Of a stretch of DNA of 64,000 nucleotides, positions 44,036-53,230 are shown in pieces (the stretch's first letter is position 1; the number at the start of each line of letters is the position of its first letter). The stretch is taken from NCBI RefSeq assembly GCF_900099805.1, contig NZ_FNDR01000004.1:310001-374000 (forward strand), written 5' to 3'. The notes under the pieces were generated by a model. It had not been told where the DNA came from. It did no database searches and was given only the letters and a program-made list of their open reading frames with translations. Source of the stretch: Variovorax sp. OV700. GTDB lineage: Bacteria > Pseudomonadota > Gammaproteobacteria > Burkholderiales > Burkholderiaceae_C. The position numbers were made by a program, and so were the translations under genes.

Positions 44036-45322
44036 ATGAGGAAGATGCGATACCTCGGCTGGACGCTGCTTGCGCTGGTACTTCTGCTGGGCACGGCGGC
44101 GGCCGGCATCGTCGCTCTCAATCTGCGCGGCGAAGACCCCTTGCCCGAACAGGCCGAAGCATTCAACGCCACGCCCCAGCAGGTCGAACGCGGCCGCTAC
44201 CTCGCACTGGCCGGCAATTGCGCCGGCTGCCACACCACGCGCGGCGGCCAGCCCTATGCGGGCGGACTGCCGATCGAAACGCCCTTCGGCACCGTCTATT
44301 CGAGCAACCTCACGCCAGATGCCAAAGCCGGCATCGGCAGCTGGAGCAGTGCGCATTTCTGGCGCGCGATGCACAACGGCCGCAGCAAGGACGGCCGTCT
44401 GCTGTACCCCGCCTTCCCCTACCCGAACTTCACGCAGGTGACGCGCGAAGACTCGGATGCCATCTACGCCTACCTGCGCAGCGTGCCACCTGCGCCCGTG
44501 CCCAACCTCGCGCACCGCCTGCGCTTTCCCTACGACACGCAGGCCGCGCTGGCGGTGTGGCGGGCGCTTTCTTTCAAGCCCGAGCCTTTCGCGGCCAACG
44601 CGGGCAAGCCGGCGGAATGGAACCGCGGCGCTTACCTGGTCGGCGGGCTGGGGCACTGCATCGCCTGTCACGGCAGCCGCGATTCGCTGGGCGCGACGCA
44701 GGCGAACCTGGGCCTCTCGGGCGGCTTGATCGCGGTGCAGAACTGGTACGCGCCGTCGCTCACCGATCCGCACGAGGCCGGCGTGGCCAACTGGCCTTCC
44801 GCGGAGGTGGTTGCACTGCTCAAGACCGGCATCGCGCCGCGCGGCTCGGTCATGGGGCCGATGGCAGAGGTCGTGTTTCGCAGCACGCAGTATCTGAATG
44901 ACGCCGACTTGGCCGCGATGGCCAGCTACCTGAAAGACCTGCCTGGCGCATCGGCGCAACCCGCGGCACGCACCGGCACCGCACCCAACCGCCGCGATTC
45001 GGGCACCATGGCGCGCGGCCAGAAGATCTACGACCAGCGCTGCGCTTACTGCCACGGCGACCAGGGGCAAGGCGTGCCGGGCGCCTTTCCACCCCTGGCG
45101 GGCAACCGCTCCGTGAACATGGCGCAGACGGCGAACCTGACCCAGGTGATTGCACATGGCGGCTACCTTCCGTCCACCTCGGGCAACCCGCGCCCTTACG
45201 GCATGCCCCCCTTCGGACAAGTGCTCGACGCGGCCGACGTTGCCGCGGTGCTCACCTTCATTCGCGGCTCATGGGGCAACGACAGTCCGCCCGTGACGCT
45301 GCTCGACACGATGCGGCGGTGA
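44036..45322 (+). CDS. Trihaem c-type cytochrome, alcohol-dehydrogenase subunit-like
   Basis: A 428-residue membrane-anchored cytochrome with an N-terminal helix (about 7-28) and three haem sites: C62AGCH66, C208IACH212 and C336AYCH340. The domain pattern (GRYLALAGNCAGCHT, GGLPIETPFGTVYSSNLTPD, RGAYLVGGLGHC) is that of cytochrome subunits of membrane alcohol, gluconate or sorbitol dehydrogenases. Such subunits pass electrons from a PQQ or FAD catalytic subunit to ubiquinone. No catalytic dehydrogenase gene is next to it; the partner here is the dihaem cytochrome. Confidence 0.87.
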   Translation: MRKMRYLGWTLLALVLLLGTAAAGIVALNLRGEDPLPEQAEAFNATPQQVERGRYLALAGNCAGCHTTRGGQPYAGGLPIETPFGTVYSSNLTPDAKAGIGSWSSAHFWRAMHNGRSKDGRLLYPAFPYPNFTQVTREDSDAIYAYLRSVPPAPVPNLAHRLRFPYDTQAALAVWRALSFKPEPFAANAGKPAEWNRGAYLVGGLGHCIACHGSRDSLGATQANLGLSGGLIAVQNWYAPSLTDPHEAGVANWPSAEVVALLKTGIAPRGSVMGPMAEVVFRSTQYLNDADLAAMASYLKDLPGASAQPAARTGTAPNRRDSGTMARGQKIYDQRCAYCHGDQGQGVPGAFPPLAGNRSVNMAQTANLTQVIAHGGYLPSTSGNPRPYGMPPFGQVLDAADVAAVLTFIRGSWGNDSPPVTLLDTMRR

Positions 45323-45444
45323 TCGGCGACTACTACGGATTCCGGTGATATCGCAGTCTGCGTGCAGCCCCTAGCATCCAAGTGGTACAGACCACCGTCG
45401 GCGAGCCGCACAGCAGCAATGCCGATCGAACCAGCCCGTCGAGA

Positions 45445-45870
45445 ATGCCCCCAAGTACCGCCAGTCCGGACGCCACAGAGCCTATCGCCAGGCAATCGCT
45501 CAAGCCTCTTTATCAGTTGCTGCGGGTGGCGTCGCACCTGCTGGACCAGGCCGCGATTGAAGTGCGCGAAAACGGCCCGGATCCGGCCGCCGAGAACATC
45601 GAGAGAATCGGCCGCGCGCTGTTCGAGGTGATTCGGGTACAGCACAAGATCTTCGCGTTGCAGCCCGAACTCGAGCCGAGGTCGCTCGCAGCTTCGTCCC
45701 GCGAAGCCGCCGCCAACCAGCTTTTCTCCCAATTCATGCACGAAGCGCTCGAATTGGAAGGCGTGGGCAATACCGCCGCCGCCGTGGAGCGGTACACCCG
45801 TTTCATCGGCATCTCGCCCACGTACCACCACCGCGAGATTGCGCGGGCGGAAATCCGGCGCCTTTCCTAG
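45445..45870 (+). CDS. Hypothetical protein
   Basis: A 141-residue protein of unknown family. After a Ser/Pro/Thr-rich leader of about 17 residues it is helical throughout (LYQLLRVASHLLDQAAIEVREN, IERIGRALFEVIRVQHKIF). The end (VERYTRFIGISPTYHHREIARAEIRRL) resembles half of a tetratricopeptide-like helix pair. No export signal or catalytic motif was seen. The ATG at 45445 is chosen; an in-frame GTG at 45382 would add 21 polar residues. It stands alone between the cytochrome operon and the convergent phosphoesterase. Confidence 0.6.
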   Translation: MPPSTASPDATEPIARQSLKPLYQLLRVASHLLDQAAIEVRENGPDPAAENIERIGRALFEVIRVQHKIFALQPELEPRSLAASSREAAANQLFSQFMHEALELEGVGNTAAAVERYTRFIGISPTYHHREIARAEIRRLS

Positions 45871-45926
45871 CGGAAGTGCCCGGTCCGGCGTGCGGCGGGG
45901 TTGGGTAAAGGCTGCCGGCGGCCTGC

Positions 45927-46796
45927 TCAGGCCGCGACGGGCTCGCGCTGCGCGCCGGCCTTCGCGGGCACCGGCATGTGCTGCGCCCAGTCGATGATCT
46001 CGAGCGAACCGTCGGCATGCTCGGCCAGCGCCGTGAGGCTCTCGACCCAGTCGCCGTCGTTGCAATAGAGGATGCCGTCGATGTCCCGCATTTCAGCGTG
46101 GTGGATGTGGCCGCAGACCACGCCCTGCACGCCGCGCTTGCGGGCCTCGCGCGCCACGGCATTCTCGAAATCGCCCACGTAGCTCACGGCACGCTTGACC
46201 TTGCCCTTGAGGTACTTGGAAAGCGACCAGTACGGCAGCCCCATGCGCGCGCGCAGCGAGTTGAGATGGCGGTTGAGCTTGAGCGTGAATTCGTAGAGCG
46301 AGTCGCCCACATGGGCGAGCCACTTGGCGCACTGGATCACGCCGTCGAACAGGTCGCCGTGAATGATCCAGAGCTTGCGGCCGTCGGCGGTCTCGTGGAT
46401 CCACTCTTCGGCCACGTCGATGCCGCCGAAGTTGTGGTGCAGGTACTTGCGCGCAAATTCGTCATGGTTGCCCGGGATGAAGATCACGCGGGTGCCCTTG
46501 CGCGCCTTGCGCAGCAGCTTCTGGATCACGTCGTTGTGCGCCTGCGGCCAGTACCAGTGGCGCTTGAGCTGCCAGCCGTCGATGATGTCGCCGACCAGGA
46601 ACAGGGTCTCGCACTCGGTGTGCTTCAGGAAATCGAGCAGCGCTCGTGCCTGGCAGCCGGGCGTGCCCAGGTGCAGGTCGGAGATCCAGAGGGTGCGATA
46701 GCGCAGCGGCGGGCGCGCAAGATCGTCGTCTTCCGGCTCGGAAGCCCGGGTCGCGGTGTCGCGCCATGCGCGGAGGAAAGCATCGTCGCGTTGCAT
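45927..46796 (-). CDS. LpxH-like metallophosphoesterase (COG2908 type)
   Basis: A 289-residue calcineurin-like phosphoesterase. All dimetal motifs are present in order: SDLHLGT, GDIIDGW, GNHDE, an HGD near the middle and GHIHHAE at the C-terminal end. It is related to UDP-2,3-diacylglucosamine hydrolases but longer than E. coli LpxH, and belongs to a group found alongside a true LpxH in many genomes. The substrate is therefore uncertain. The ATG at 46796 is used; a GTG six codons upstream is possible. Confidence 0.82.
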   Translation of the reverse strand: MQRDDAFLRAWRDTATRASEPEDDDLARPPLRYRTLWISDLHLGTPGCQARALLDFLKHTECETLFLVGDIIDGWQLKRHWYWPQAHNDVIQKLLRKARKGTRVIFIPGNHDEFARKYLHHNFGGIDVAEEWIHETADGRKLWIIHGDLFDGVIQCAKWLAHVGDSLYEFTLKLNRHLNSLRARMGLPYWSLSKYLKGKVKRAVSYVGDFENAVAREARKRGVQGVVCGHIHHAEMRDIDGILYCNDGDWVESLTALAEHADGSLEIIDWAQHMPVPAKAGAQREPVAA

Positions 46797-46890
46797 GGAC
46801 GGGTAGGCTCCCACCTATGCGTGACGGCGCGATGGCGTTCCAGTGACATTCCGGTGACGCGTGGCCCGGAGGCAACGCGCTGCAACGAAC

Positions 46891-47856
46891 TCAAGGGGCG
46901 CAGCGCTGGATTTCGACTGTCGAGTGGCGAATTTCCTCGTGCATCGAAAAACAGGCGCGCACCTCGTCGGCCGACAGCGTGGGGGAATGCGTCACCACCG
47001 TGAGGGCGCAGGCATAGGCCTCGCGGCCCACGCGCCACACGTGCAGGTCGGCCACGCGGGTTTCCGAATCGGCCAGCATGGTCTCCACGCCTTCGCGGAT
47101 CTCGGCTGTCACGGGGTGGTCCATCTCGCGGTCGAGCAGCACGCGGCCGGTTTCCTTGAGCAAGCCCTTGGCCCACACGGCCACCAGCACCGCGCCGACG
47201 ATGCCCATGGCCGGGTCGAGCCAGGCCCAGCCGAAGAACCAGCCGCCGAGAAGCGCCGCGATGGCGAGCACCGAGGTGGCGGCATCGGCCACCACGTGCA
47301 GGTAGGCGGAGCGCAGGTTCAGGTCGTGGCCATGGCCATGGCCGTGATCGTGGTGCGCATGGCCGTGCCCGTGCCCATGGTCGTGACCATGCCCGTGGTG
47401 GTGCGCCGACCCCAGCAGCCGCGCGCAGACCAGGTTGACCACCAGCCCGAGCACGGCCACCGCCACGGCTTCGCGGTAGTGGATGGCCGAAGGCGAAAGA
47501 AGCCGCTCGATGGAGCCCACCACCATCAGCGCCGCGACGCCGAGCAGCATGAGCGCGCTCGCGAAGCCGCCCAGCACCTCGATCTTCCAGGTGCCGAAGG
47601 CAAAGCGCGGATCGCGTGCGTAGCGCCTCGCAGCCGCATAGGCAAAGGCGCTCAGGCCGATGGCCAGCGCGTGCGAACTCATGTGCCAGCCGTCGGCCAG
47701 CAGCGCCATCGAGTTGAACCACCAGCCGGCGCCGATCTCGACCACCATCGCAGCGATGGTGATCCACATCACGAGGCGGGTGCTGCGCTCGGCCGATTCG
47801 TTGCCAGCGCCGAAGTGGTGGTCATGCTGCCAGGCACTCAGGTCATGGGTGTGCAT
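46891..47856 (-). CDS. dmeF: CDF-family divalent metal efflux transporter (DmeF-like)
   Basis: A 321-residue cation diffusion facilitator with six membrane helices. Metal-site motifs are seen in helix 2 (ADGWHMSSH) and helix 5 (HVVADAATS). The cytoplasmic loop between helices 4 and 5 (about 152-178) is a run of His-Gly and Asp-His pairs that would bind metal. The N-terminus MHTHDLSAWQHDHHF is typical of DmeF, which exports Co2+ and Ni2+. The metal here is inferred. GGAG lies nine bases before the ATG and overlaps the end of ruvB, so translation is coupled. Confidence 0.85.
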   Translation of the reverse strand: MHTHDLSAWQHDHHFGAGNESAERSTRLVMWITIAAMVVEIGAGWWFNSMALLADGWHMSSHALAIGLSAFAYAAARRYARDPRFAFGTWKIEVLGGFASALMLLGVAALMVVGSIERLLSPSAIHYREAVAVAVLGLVVNLVCARLLGSAHHHGHGHDHGHGHGHAHHDHGHGHGHDLNLRSAYLHVVADAATSVLAIAALLGGWFFGWAWLDPAMGIVGAVLVAVWAKGLLKETGRVLLDREMDHPVTAEIREGVETMLADSETRVADLHVWRVGREAYACALTVVTHSPTLSADEVRACFSMHEEIRHSTVEIQRCAP

Positions 47857-47860
47857 GGTT

Positions 47861-48925
47861 TCAAGCTCCAAAAAGGTCTTGCCCGTCCGAGCGGCTCGAA
47901 GGCGGCGTCACGCCGAGGTGGCGGTAGGCCGCCAAGGTGGCAATGCGCCCGCGCGGCGTGCGCTGCAGGTAGCCCTGCTGGATCAGGTAGGGCTCGATCA
48001 CGTCTTCGATGGTGCCCGGCTCCTCCCCGATGCTGGCCGCCACGTTGTCCAGCCCCACGGGGCCGCCGTCGAAGCGGTGGATTACAGCCTCGAGCAGCTT
48101 GCGGTCCATCAGGTCGAAGCCCTGCGGATCGACGTCGAGCATGGCCAGCGCCTTGTGCGCGATCTCTTCGGTGATGCGGCCGTTACCCTTCACCTCGGCG
48201 TAGTCGCGCACGCGCCGCAGCAGGCGGTTGGCGATGCGGGGCGTGCCGCGCGAACGGCGCGCAATCTCGAAGCCGCCGGCTTCGTCAGTTTCCACCTTGA
48301 GCAGCCCGGCGCTGCGCCGCACGATGAGCGCCAGTTCTTCCGGTGTGTAGAACTCCAGCCGCGCCACGATGCCGAAGCGGTCGCGCAGCGGGTTGGTGAG
48401 CATGCCGGCGCGAGTGGTGGCTCCCACCAGCGTAAAGGGCTGCAGGTCGAGCTTGATGCTGCGCGCCGCCGGGCCCTCGCCGATCATGATGTCGATCTGG
48501 TAGTCCTCCAGCGCGGGATAGAGGATTTCCTCGACGACCGGGCTCAGGCGGTGGATCTCGTCGATGAAGAGCACGTCGTTCGGCTCGAGGTTGGTCAAAA
48601 GCGCCGCCAGGTCCTTGGGCTTTTCGAGCACCGGGCCGGAGGTCTGGCGCAGGTTCACGCCCAGCTCGGCCGCGATGATGTGCGACAGCGTGGTCTTGCC
48701 GAGGCCGGGCGGCCCGAAGAGCAGCACGTGGTCGAGCGCCTCCTTGCGCTTGCGCGCCGCGCCGATGAAGATCTCGAGCTGCTCGCGCACCTTGGCCTGC
48801 CCGACGTATTCATCGAGCAGCTTGGGGCGCAACGCCCGCTCGATGGCCTCTTCCTGGGGCGAAGTGGGGGCCGCGGACACCACGCGTGGGGCAGCGGGCG
48901 CGAAGTCGTCAGTCTGAATGGTCAT
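47861..48925 (-). CDS. ruvB: Holliday junction branch-migration helicase RuvB
   Basis: A 354-residue AAA+ ATPase. It contains [22 protein letters not shown] at the N-terminus, Walker [13 protein letters not shown], Walker [16 protein letters not shown], sensor 1 in [18 protein letters not shown] and the C-terminal winged helix ([14 protein letters not shown]). It drives branch migration with RuvA. Its usual partner ruvA is not adjacent: it lies on the same strand 6.6 kb away (55519), with an opposite-strand lipid operon between. Confidence 0.97.
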   Translation of the reverse strand: MTIQTDDFAPAAPRVVSAAPTSPQEEAIERALRPKLLDEYVGQAKVREQLEIFIGAARKRKEALDHVLLFGPPGLGKTTLSHIIAAELGVNLRQTSGPVLEKPKDLAALLTNLEPNDVLFIDEIHRLSPVVEEILYPALEDYQIDIMIGEGPAARSIKLDLQPFTLVGATTRAGMLTNPLRDRFGIVARLEFYTPEELALIVRRSAGLLKVETDEAGGFEIARRSRGTPRIANRLLRRVRDYAEVKGNGRITEEIAHKALAMLDVDPQGFDLMDRKLLEAVIHRFDGGPVGLDNVAASIGEEPGTIEDVIEPYLIQQGYLQRTPRGRIATLAAYRHLGVTPPSSRSDGQDLFGA

Positions 48926-49009
48926 GGGAGAGGGTTTTGCGTTTGTGAGTTTAGTGCCTGCTCACTGGCAGAATGCTTCGGCCATATAACAAACGAGGGA
49001 AAGCCAAGG

Positions 49010-49618
49010 GTGTCGATCTACGAACTGAAGCCTCGGTTCCAGGCGCTGCTGCGGCCGCTCGTCGGCCGCCTGCACGCCATGGGCATCACAGCGAACCAGG
49101 TCACCTTGGCCGCATGCGCGGTGTCGGTCGCACTCGGGCTCTGGCTGTTCTTCGCCGCTCCCTCGCTGGCGGCCTTCGCGCTCATTCCAGCCTGGATGTT
49201 CGTGCGCATGGCTTTCAACGCCATCGACGGCATGCTGGCACGCGAGCATGGGCAGCAAAGCAAACTCGGCGCCTTCCTCAACGAACTGACCGACGTCGTC
49301 TCCGACGCCGCGCTGTATCTGCCGTTTGCGCTGGTGCAGCCGTTCAGCCCGTTCTGGGTCGGCACGGTGATCGTGCTCGCGGGGCTGAGCGAATTCGCGG
49401 GCGCCCTCGGGCCCACGGTGGGGGCATCGCGCCGCTACGACGGGCCGCTGGGCAAGAGCGACCGCGCCTTCGTTTTCGGGGCGCTTGGCCTCTATGTGGC
49501 GCTGGGCTGGCCCCTGCCGGATTGGTCGGCGTCGCTGATGCCCCTTCTTGCCGTGCTGGTGGCCTGGACGGTAGTCAACCGCATCCGGCGCGCGCTGGCC
49601 GAAGCCGCACAAACCTGA
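49010..49618 (+). CDS. ynbA: CDP-alcohol phosphatidyltransferase, YnbA-like
   Basis: A 202-residue integral membrane enzyme joining an alcohol to a CDP-activated lipid. The family motif D-x2-DG-x2-AR-x8-G-x3-D-x3-D reads N70-AI-D73G-ML-AR-x8-G87-AFL-N91-ELT-D95. Thus the first and third Asp are Asn, as I recall for E. coli YnbA. About five hydrophobic segments. The start is GTG at 49010 with AGGG sequences upstream. It is the first gene of the ynb-like operon; its alcohol acceptor is unknown. Confidence 0.82.
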   Translation: MSIYELKPRFQALLRPLVGRLHAMGITANQVTLAACAVSVALGLWLFFAAPSLAAFALIPAWMFVRMAFNAIDGMLAREHGQQSKLGAFLNELTDVVSDAALYLPFALVQPFSPFWVGTVIVLAGLSEFAGALGPTVGASRRYDGPLGKSDRAFVFGALGLYVALGWPLPDWSASLMPLLAVLVAWTVVNRIRRALAEAAQT

Positions 49619-49652
49619 ATACAACGAACAAAACAATAGCGACAGGGATTCG

Positions 49653-51428
49653 ATGACCGACACAAACACCAACACCAACCAACGCATTCCGCAAGAGCGC
49701 CAGTTCCGCACGCACGACGGCGAATCGCTCTTCTACCGGCACTGGCCGGCCACTGGCAAAGCGCGCCGCGGTGCCATCGTGCTGTTCCACCGCGGCCACG
49801 AGCACGGTGCGCGCATGGCGCACCTGGTCGACGAGCTCGATTTGCCCGATTTCGACTTCTTTGCCTGGGACGCGCGCGGCCACGGCCGCTCGCCGGGCCA
49901 GCGCGGCTACAGCCCGAGCTTTGCCACCTCGGTGCGCGACGTGCAGACCTTCGTCCAGCACATCGGCAGCGCGCATGGCGTGGCTGAACACGACATCCAC
50001 GTGATTGCGCAAAGCGTGGGAGCGGTGCTGGTCTCCACCTGGGCGCATGACTACGCGCCCAAGGTGCGTGGGCTCACGCTGGCTTCGCCCGCCTTCAAGG
50101 TCAAGCTCTACGTGCCTTTTGCGCGCGCCGGGCTGGGCCTGATGCACAAGCTGCGCGGCCTGTTCTTCGTCAACAGCTATGTGAAGGCGAAGTTCCTCAC
50201 GCACGACCCGGAGCGCATCGCCAGCTATGAGAGCGATCCGCTGATCTCTCGGCCCATCGCGGTGAACATCCTGCTCGGCCTCTACGAAGCGGCCGATCGC
50301 GTGGTAGCCGATGCCAACGCCATCACGCAACCCGTGCAGCTGCTGATCTCGGGCGCGGACTGGGTGGTTCACCATAAGCCGCAGCACCAGTTCTTCGAGC
50401 GGCTGGGCAGCGCCATCAAGACCAAGGTGGAGCTGCCGGGCTTCTTCCACGACACATTGGGCGAGAAAGACCGCGCGCCGGCGGTGCAAGCGATCCGCGA
50501 GTTCATTCTTCAGCTGTTCGACCAGCCGCTGGCGCCGGTCGACCTGCGCGCGGCGCACCTCAGCGGCAACACCGCCGACGAGTCTCGCGCGCTGGCGGAG
50601 CCGCTGGCGCCCCTCTCGGCGCGCGGCGCCTATTGGGCCATGACGCGTGCCGGCCTGCGCGTCGGCGGCAAGCTGTCGAGCGGCATCGCGCTGGGCCATG
50701 CCACCGGCTTCGACTCGGGCAGCACGCTCGACTATGTCTACCGCAACCACCCGCAGGGCAAGGGGCCGCTGGGCCGCTCGATCGACAACACCTACCTGAA
50801 CTCGATCGGCTGGCGCGGCATCCGGCAGCGCAAGATCCACGTCGAGGAGCTGATCCGCATTGCCATGGAGCGGCTGGCCGAGATGCACCGCGAGGTGCGC
50901 GTGATGGACATCGCGGCCGGCCATGGCCGCTACGTGCTCGACGCAGTGCTTGCGAGCCCCGTCAAGGCCAGCTCGATCCTGCTGCGCGACTACAGCGACA
51001 TCAACGTGCGCGACGGCCGTGCGCTCATTGCCGAAAAGGGCCTGGAAGACGTGGCGCAGTTCGTGCAGGCCGACGCCTTCGACCGCATCAGCCTGGCCAG
51101 CGTGACGCCGCGCCCCACGCTGGCGGTGGTGTCGGGCCTCTACGAACTGTTCCCCGACAACGAAATGGTGCGGCGTTCGCTCGCGGGCGTGGGCGACGCG
51201 GTGGAAGACCGCGGCTATCTGGTCTACACCGGGCAGCCCTGGCACCCGCAGCTCGAGATGATTGCGCGCGCACTCACCAGCCACCGCCAGGGTGAGGCCT
51301 GGGTGATGCGCCGCCGCACACAGGCCGAGATGGACCAGCTGGTGGAGGAAGCGGGCTTCCGCAAGATCGACCAGCGCGTCGACGAGTGGGGCATCTTCAC
51401 CGTCTCGCTCGCGGTGCGGGTGGCATGA
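49653..51428 (+). CDS. ynbC: Alpha/beta hydrolase - class I SAM methyltransferase fusion, YnbC-like
   Basis: A 591-residue two-domain protein. Residues about 20-290 form an alpha/beta hydrolase with nucleophile Ser121 (AQSVGAV), an acid in GADW (Asp236) and His266 (FFHD); FHRGHEHGARM precedes the first strand pair. Residues about 390-590 form a Rossmann methyltransferase-like domain with the SAM-binding MDIAAGHGRY (418-427). The fusion matches E. coli YnbC in size. A lipase-like plus methylating role on a lipid head group or acyl ester is inferred from the operon. It starts 34 bases after ynbA. Confidence 0.82.
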   Translation: MTDTNTNTNQRIPQERQFRTHDGESLFYRHWPATGKARRGAIVLFHRGHEHGARMAHLVDELDLPDFDFFAWDARGHGRSPGQRGYSPSFATSVRDVQTFVQHIGSAHGVAEHDIHVIAQSVGAVLVSTWAHDYAPKVRGLTLASPAFKVKLYVPFARAGLGLMHKLRGLFFVNSYVKAKFLTHDPERIASYESDPLISRPIAVNILLGLYEAADRVVADANAITQPVQLLISGADWVVHHKPQHQFFERLGSAIKTKVELPGFFHDTLGEKDRAPAVQAIREFILQLFDQPLAPVDLRAAHLSGNTADESRALAEPLAPLSARGAYWAMTRAGLRVGGKLSSGIALGHATGFDSGSTLDYVYRNHPQGKGPLGRSIDNTYLNSIGWRGIRQRKIHVEELIRIAMERLAEMHREVRVMDIAAGHGRYVLDAVLASPVKASSILLRDYSDINVRDGRALIAEKGLEDVAQFVQADAFDRISLASVTPRPTLAVVSGLYELFPDNEMVRRSLAGVGDAVEDRGYLVYTGQPWHPQLEMIARALTSHRQGEAWVMRRRTQAEMDQLVEEAGFRKIDQRVDEWGIFTVSLAVRVA

Positions 51429-51447
51429 CCTCGGGGTTTGGCGCGAA

Positions 51448-52794
51448 ATGAAGCAGTGGCTGGCGCAGCGCCCCTGGAAGCGGGCCGCCGCGTGGCTGGT
51501 GTTCCTGGGGCCGCTCTTCTATGCAACATACGGCCTTGCCAACTGGTGGGCCACGACGCGCGCTCAAGTGCCATCGATGGCCTTCGAATGGGAGCGGCAG
51601 CTGCCCTTCTGGGCCTGGACCATTTTTCCGTACTGGACGATCAACGTCTTCTACGCGCTCTCGCTCTTCCTTGCGCGCAGCAAGCACACGCTCGACCGAC
51701 ATGCGCTGCGGCTGGTGAGCGCGACGCTCATCGCCTGCACCTGCTTCGTCCTCTGGCCGCTGCATTTCAGCTTCGGGCAGCCGGCGGTCGAAGGCGCGCC
51801 GGCGTTCCTCTTCAATGCCCTGCGCGGCTTCGACCAGCCCTACAACCAGGCGCCTTCGCTGCACATTGCGCTGGCCGTGATCCTGTGGGACTGGTACCGC
51901 CAGTTCCTGCGCGCCACATGGGCAAGGGTGGTGCTGCATGTGTGGGCCTTTGCCATCTGCGCGTCGGTGCTCACGACCTGGCAGCACCACTTCATCGACA
52001 TTCCAACTGGCGCACTGCTCGGTCTGTTCTGTGTCTGGCTGTGGCCGCTCGCGCGTACGGTTTCGATGCCGCGCGCCTGGCAATGCACGCGCGACGCGCA
52101 GCGCTGGAAGCTCGCGGGCTTCTATTCCGTAGGTGCGGCCCTGTTTCTTGCCGTCGCGCTCTACGGCGGCGGTGTGCTGCTGTGGCTGGCGTGGCCGGCG
52201 GCCTCGCTGGCTCTGGTGGCGCTCAACTACATCGGCTACGGCGCCCGCGGCTTCCAGATGGATGGCCGCGGCCGCATGGGCTGGGCGGCGCGCTGGCTCC
52301 TTGCGCCCTATCGGCTCGGCGCGGCAGTCAACGCATGGCTCTGGACGCGCAAGCTGCCGGCTTCGGTCGAAGTGGTGCCGGGCCTGCGTCTGGGACGCTT
52401 GCCGACGAAGGCCGAATGGGTTGCCGCCGGCCAGCCGCGGCTCGTGAGCCTGTGCGCCGAGCTGCAGACACCCGCCGGTGTGCCGCATGCGCGATGCGTG
52501 CCGATACTCGACCTGACCGTACCGCCGACCGTGCGGCTGCAACGCGCTGCGGCGGTCATCGAAGGCCAGCGCCTCAAGGCCGACGGCGCGCCGGTATGGG
52601 TGTGTTGCGCACTGGGTTTTTCGCGCAGTGCGGCTGCAACGATCGCATGGCTGGGCCGCTACGGTTCGGCGGGCGGCCTGGCGCAAGCCGAAAGGGCGGT
52701 GCGCCTCGCGCGTCCGCAAATCGTGCTGCGACGCGAATGGATGACGTCGTTGGAACCCCTGAACGCCGTGCCGGAGGCACCGCCCCATGACTGA
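51448..52794 (+). CDS. ynbD: PAP2 phosphatase - dual-specificity phosphatase fusion, YnbD-like
   Basis: A 448-residue membrane protein. The N-terminal two thirds have about seven helices with a PAP2-type lipid phosphatase site (APSLHIAL, 135-142, and TWQHHFIDIPTG, 177-188). After a loop, residues about 300-440 form a dual-specificity phosphatase with CX5R at C387ALGFSR393; the residue before the catalytic Cys is Cys instead of the usual His. Both domains could remove lipid phosphates, much as PTPMT1 dephosphorylates PGP. It lies 19 bases after ynbC and overlaps the next gene by eight bases. Confidence 0.82.
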   Translation: MKQWLAQRPWKRAAAWLVFLGPLFYATYGLANWWATTRAQVPSMAFEWERQLPFWAWTIFPYWTINVFYALSLFLARSKHTLDRHALRLVSATLIACTCFVLWPLHFSFGQPAVEGAPAFLFNALRGFDQPYNQAPSLHIALAVILWDWYRQFLRATWARVVLHVWAFAICASVLTTWQHHFIDIPTGALLGLFCVWLWPLARTVSMPRAWQCTRDAQRWKLAGFYSVGAALFLAVALYGGGVLLWLAWPAASLALVALNYIGYGARGFQMDGRGRMGWAARWLLAPYRLGAAVNAWLWTRKLPASVEVVPGLRLGRLPTKAEWVAAGQPRLVSLCAELQTPAGVPHARCVPILDLTVPPTVRLQRAAAVIEGQRLKADGAPVWVCCALGFSRSAAATIAWLGRYGSAGGLAQAERAVRLARPQIVLRREWMTSLEPLNAVPEAPPHD

Positions 52795-53230
52795 CAACGA
52801 ACGCGCCACCTGTGCGGCGCTGGCCGGACTGCTGCGCGCCTTCATGGTGCTTGCCATCTGGGGCTTTGCGCTCATGTGCATCTCGGCACTGGTGCTCGCC
52901 CTGACGCTGCGCTCGCTCTCGGCCACGGCCGCCATGGGCTTCGGCGCGGTCGTGGTCCTTGGCGTGCTCGAACGCTATTTCGCCTTTCGGCTGCGGCTGG
53001 ACGAGGCGTTGTTCGCCGATCTCGGGCGCTGCGCCATCGCATCGCTGGACACGCTCGACCATGCGCTTTCATCCCTTGGACTGCGCGAGACGCAGCCAGA
53101 GCAAAAAACCACTCGCCCGCTCGACGAACGCCTGCAGGGCACCCGCCAGCTCATGCAGCGCCACGCCATCGTGGTCGCCTGCCAGAGCGCCATGTTTCTC
53201 CTCGCCTTGATGACACAGGACCTCTCTTGA
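52787..53230 (+). CDS. Small membrane protein of the ynb-like operon
   Basis: A 147-residue protein of no family I recognise. Helices lie at about 17-41 and 47-63, and a third hydrophobic stretch at about 125-143; the loop between (64-124) is charged and probably cytoplasmic. It is wedged between ynbD (eight-base overlap) and the acyltransferase gene (TTGA overlap), so it is certainly part of the operon. It could be a scaffold or subunit for the lipid enzymes; that is inference from position only. Confidence 0.65.
   Translation: MTDNERATCAALAGLLRAFMVLAIWGFALMCISALVLALTLRSLSATAAMGFGAVVVLGVLERYFAFRLRLDEALFADLGRCAIASLDTLDHALSSLGLRETQPEQKTTRPLDERLQGTRQLMQRHAIVVACQSAMFLLALMTQDLS

Noticed and set aside
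47320..47400. Repetitive GTG/CAT-rich stretch that looks like short tandem repeats
   Set aside because: It encodes the His-Gly metal-binding loop of the CDF transporter and is not a CRISPR or satellite repeat.
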